Source: Brachycybe producta
Taxonomy: Eukaryota; Arthropoda; Diplopoda; Playtdesmida; Andrognathidae
Reading direction: 5' to 3'
Length of the DNA stretch: 64,000 nt
Assembly (NCBI GenBank): GCA_036925085.1
Contig: JAUPFP010000075.1
Span: forward strand, 372,001 to 436,000
Shown piece by piece: positions 63,873-64,000 of this stretch. Numbering within the stretch: the first letter of the stretch is position 1; each line of letters begins with the position of its first letter. A program made the translations under genes and the position numbers. The notes under the pieces are model-generated. The model saw nothing but the letters and a program-made list of their open reading frames with translations. It made no database searches and had not been told where the DNA came from.

Positions 63873-64000
63873 ACCCCAAAATGTACAATTTCAACTTTCG
63901 AAAGATCTAAATAAGTTAACTCTCCACTTCAAAAAATACTTATTACAGTTATCTATTATTGTGTGCATTTTCAGTTATTTATATAAAATCAGTGTTCAAT

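Larger units (their letters stand above)
1..64000 (-). repeat. 5S rRNA-like tandem array, 210 copies, ~305 bp unit
   Basis: The whole window is a head-to-tail array of a 304-306 bp unit, 210 gene-like parts counted, all in one orientation. On the minus strand each unit starts with GTCAACGGCCATACCATG and ends after GGGTGTTGTTGGC, a full-length match by eye to metazoan 5S rRNA (118 nt; family usual 118-120). In the consensus, helix I pairs 1-9 with 110-118 (with G.U pairs), helix II 16-21 with 57-62 (perfect), helix III 29-32 with 45-48, helix V 67-72 with 103-108 (perfect). The spacer is about 187 bp and AT-rich. Both window ends lie inside the array, so its true size is larger. Alternatives are a working 5S gene cluster or a 5S-derived satellite. 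The consensus looks usable, but variation between copies is denser in the gene part than in the spacer, which argues that most copies are not under selection. Confidence 0.93.
63147..64000 (-). repeat. Right-edge units (copies 208-210)
   Basis: Three units that resemble older parts of the array: copy 208 shares G99A with the left-edge type, copy 209 has the T88G mark of unit b, and copy 210 the G41A and C28T marks and AATAAATG flank of unit a. The window ends inside the spacer of copy 210. Confidence 0.75.

Noticed and set aside
1-64000. CRISPR array
   Set aside because: Repeats are about 305 bp with no unique spacers between short direct repeats; every part of the unit recurs.
1-64000. Dispersed 5S-derived SINE or other retroposon
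   Set aside because: Units are strictly tandem, in one orientation and at constant spacing, with no A-rich tail plus target-site duplication around single units.
1-64000. Bacterial or plasmid DNA with repeated small genes
   Set aside because: The repeat is a eukaryotic 5S gene with internal promoter boxes and a T-run stop; there are no bacterial genes or ribosome binding sites.
1-64000. Vertebrate 5S cluster or 5S-derived fish or frog satellite
   Set aside because: Bases such as TTCTC at 33-37, GATCACC at 41-47 and the GTTGTTGGC end fit invertebrate 5S better. The comparison is from memory, so this is a preference and not proof.
1-64000. LTR, Polinton or other mobile element nested in the array
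   Set aside because: I found no stretch longer than a few bases that departs from the unit, so there is no insertion in this window.

Overview
This window is one uninterrupted head-to-tail tandem array. It holds 210 complete copies of a 5S ribosomal RNA gene-like sequence, all on the minus strand, each followed by an AT-rich spacer. The mean repeat length is 304.8 bp (118 bp gene-like part plus about 187 bp spacer). Nothing else is present: no unique sequence, no inserted transposon, no protein gene that I believe, and no edge of the array. Short open frames on both strands are shadows of the repeat.

Organism: a eukaryote, most likely an invertebrate animal. Read on the minus strand, the 118 nt consensus aligns by eye along its full length with metazoan 5S rRNA. 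It matches insect and mollusc type 5S (the stretch around the A box, the TTGGATGGGTGAC region and the GTTGTTGGC 3' end) better than vertebrate 5S. I recalled those references from memory, so the phylum is uncertain. Every part of the usual 5S design is visible: helices I, II, III and V pair, A box, intermediate element and C box are in place, and a run of seven T lies four bases past the 3' end in the commoner repeat type.

Functional 5S cluster or 5S-derived satellite? The consensus could fold, be transcribed and terminate. However, the copies differ from each other more in the gene part than in the spacer. About 80 of 118 gene positions vary in at least one copy, including many in the C box. 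The consensus has also lost six CpGs found in related 5S genes, all by deamination-type transitions. I therefore favour a largely relaxed 5S-derived satellite or pseudogene-rich cluster, perhaps with a minority of usable copies (consensus copies at 25023, 32336, 38439, 40573, 50943, 53384, 54910 and 55215).

Layout: the repeats form a patchwork of higher-order repeats. From left to right: a 5-unit segment repeated 7.6 kb later (1-1490 and 7624-9115); a 6-unit repeat (1567-7660); a mixed segment (9190-14370) whose first nine units reappear at 25 kb; a 4-unit repeat (14373-25000, returning at 30509-32300); a 9-unit repeat (25023-34700); a 5-unit repeat (35080-37500); a 7-unit repeat (37524-41750); a 3-unit repeat (43620-45750); a mosaic of 8-, 5- and 3-unit patterns (45755-59150); and a 5-unit plus 3-unit repeat of a divergent subfamily (59182-63100). 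Two alternative 3' flanks (A, about 127 copies; B, about 83 copies) run through all of them, with recombinant units between. The pattern indicates repeated unequal exchange or segmental duplication.

Notation used in the copy entries: changes are in RNA sense, numbered 1-118 from the 5' end, with DNA letters, against the array consensus. Window position of RNA base n is (end of copy + 1 - n) when the copy has no indel. All B-flank copies also carry C118T.
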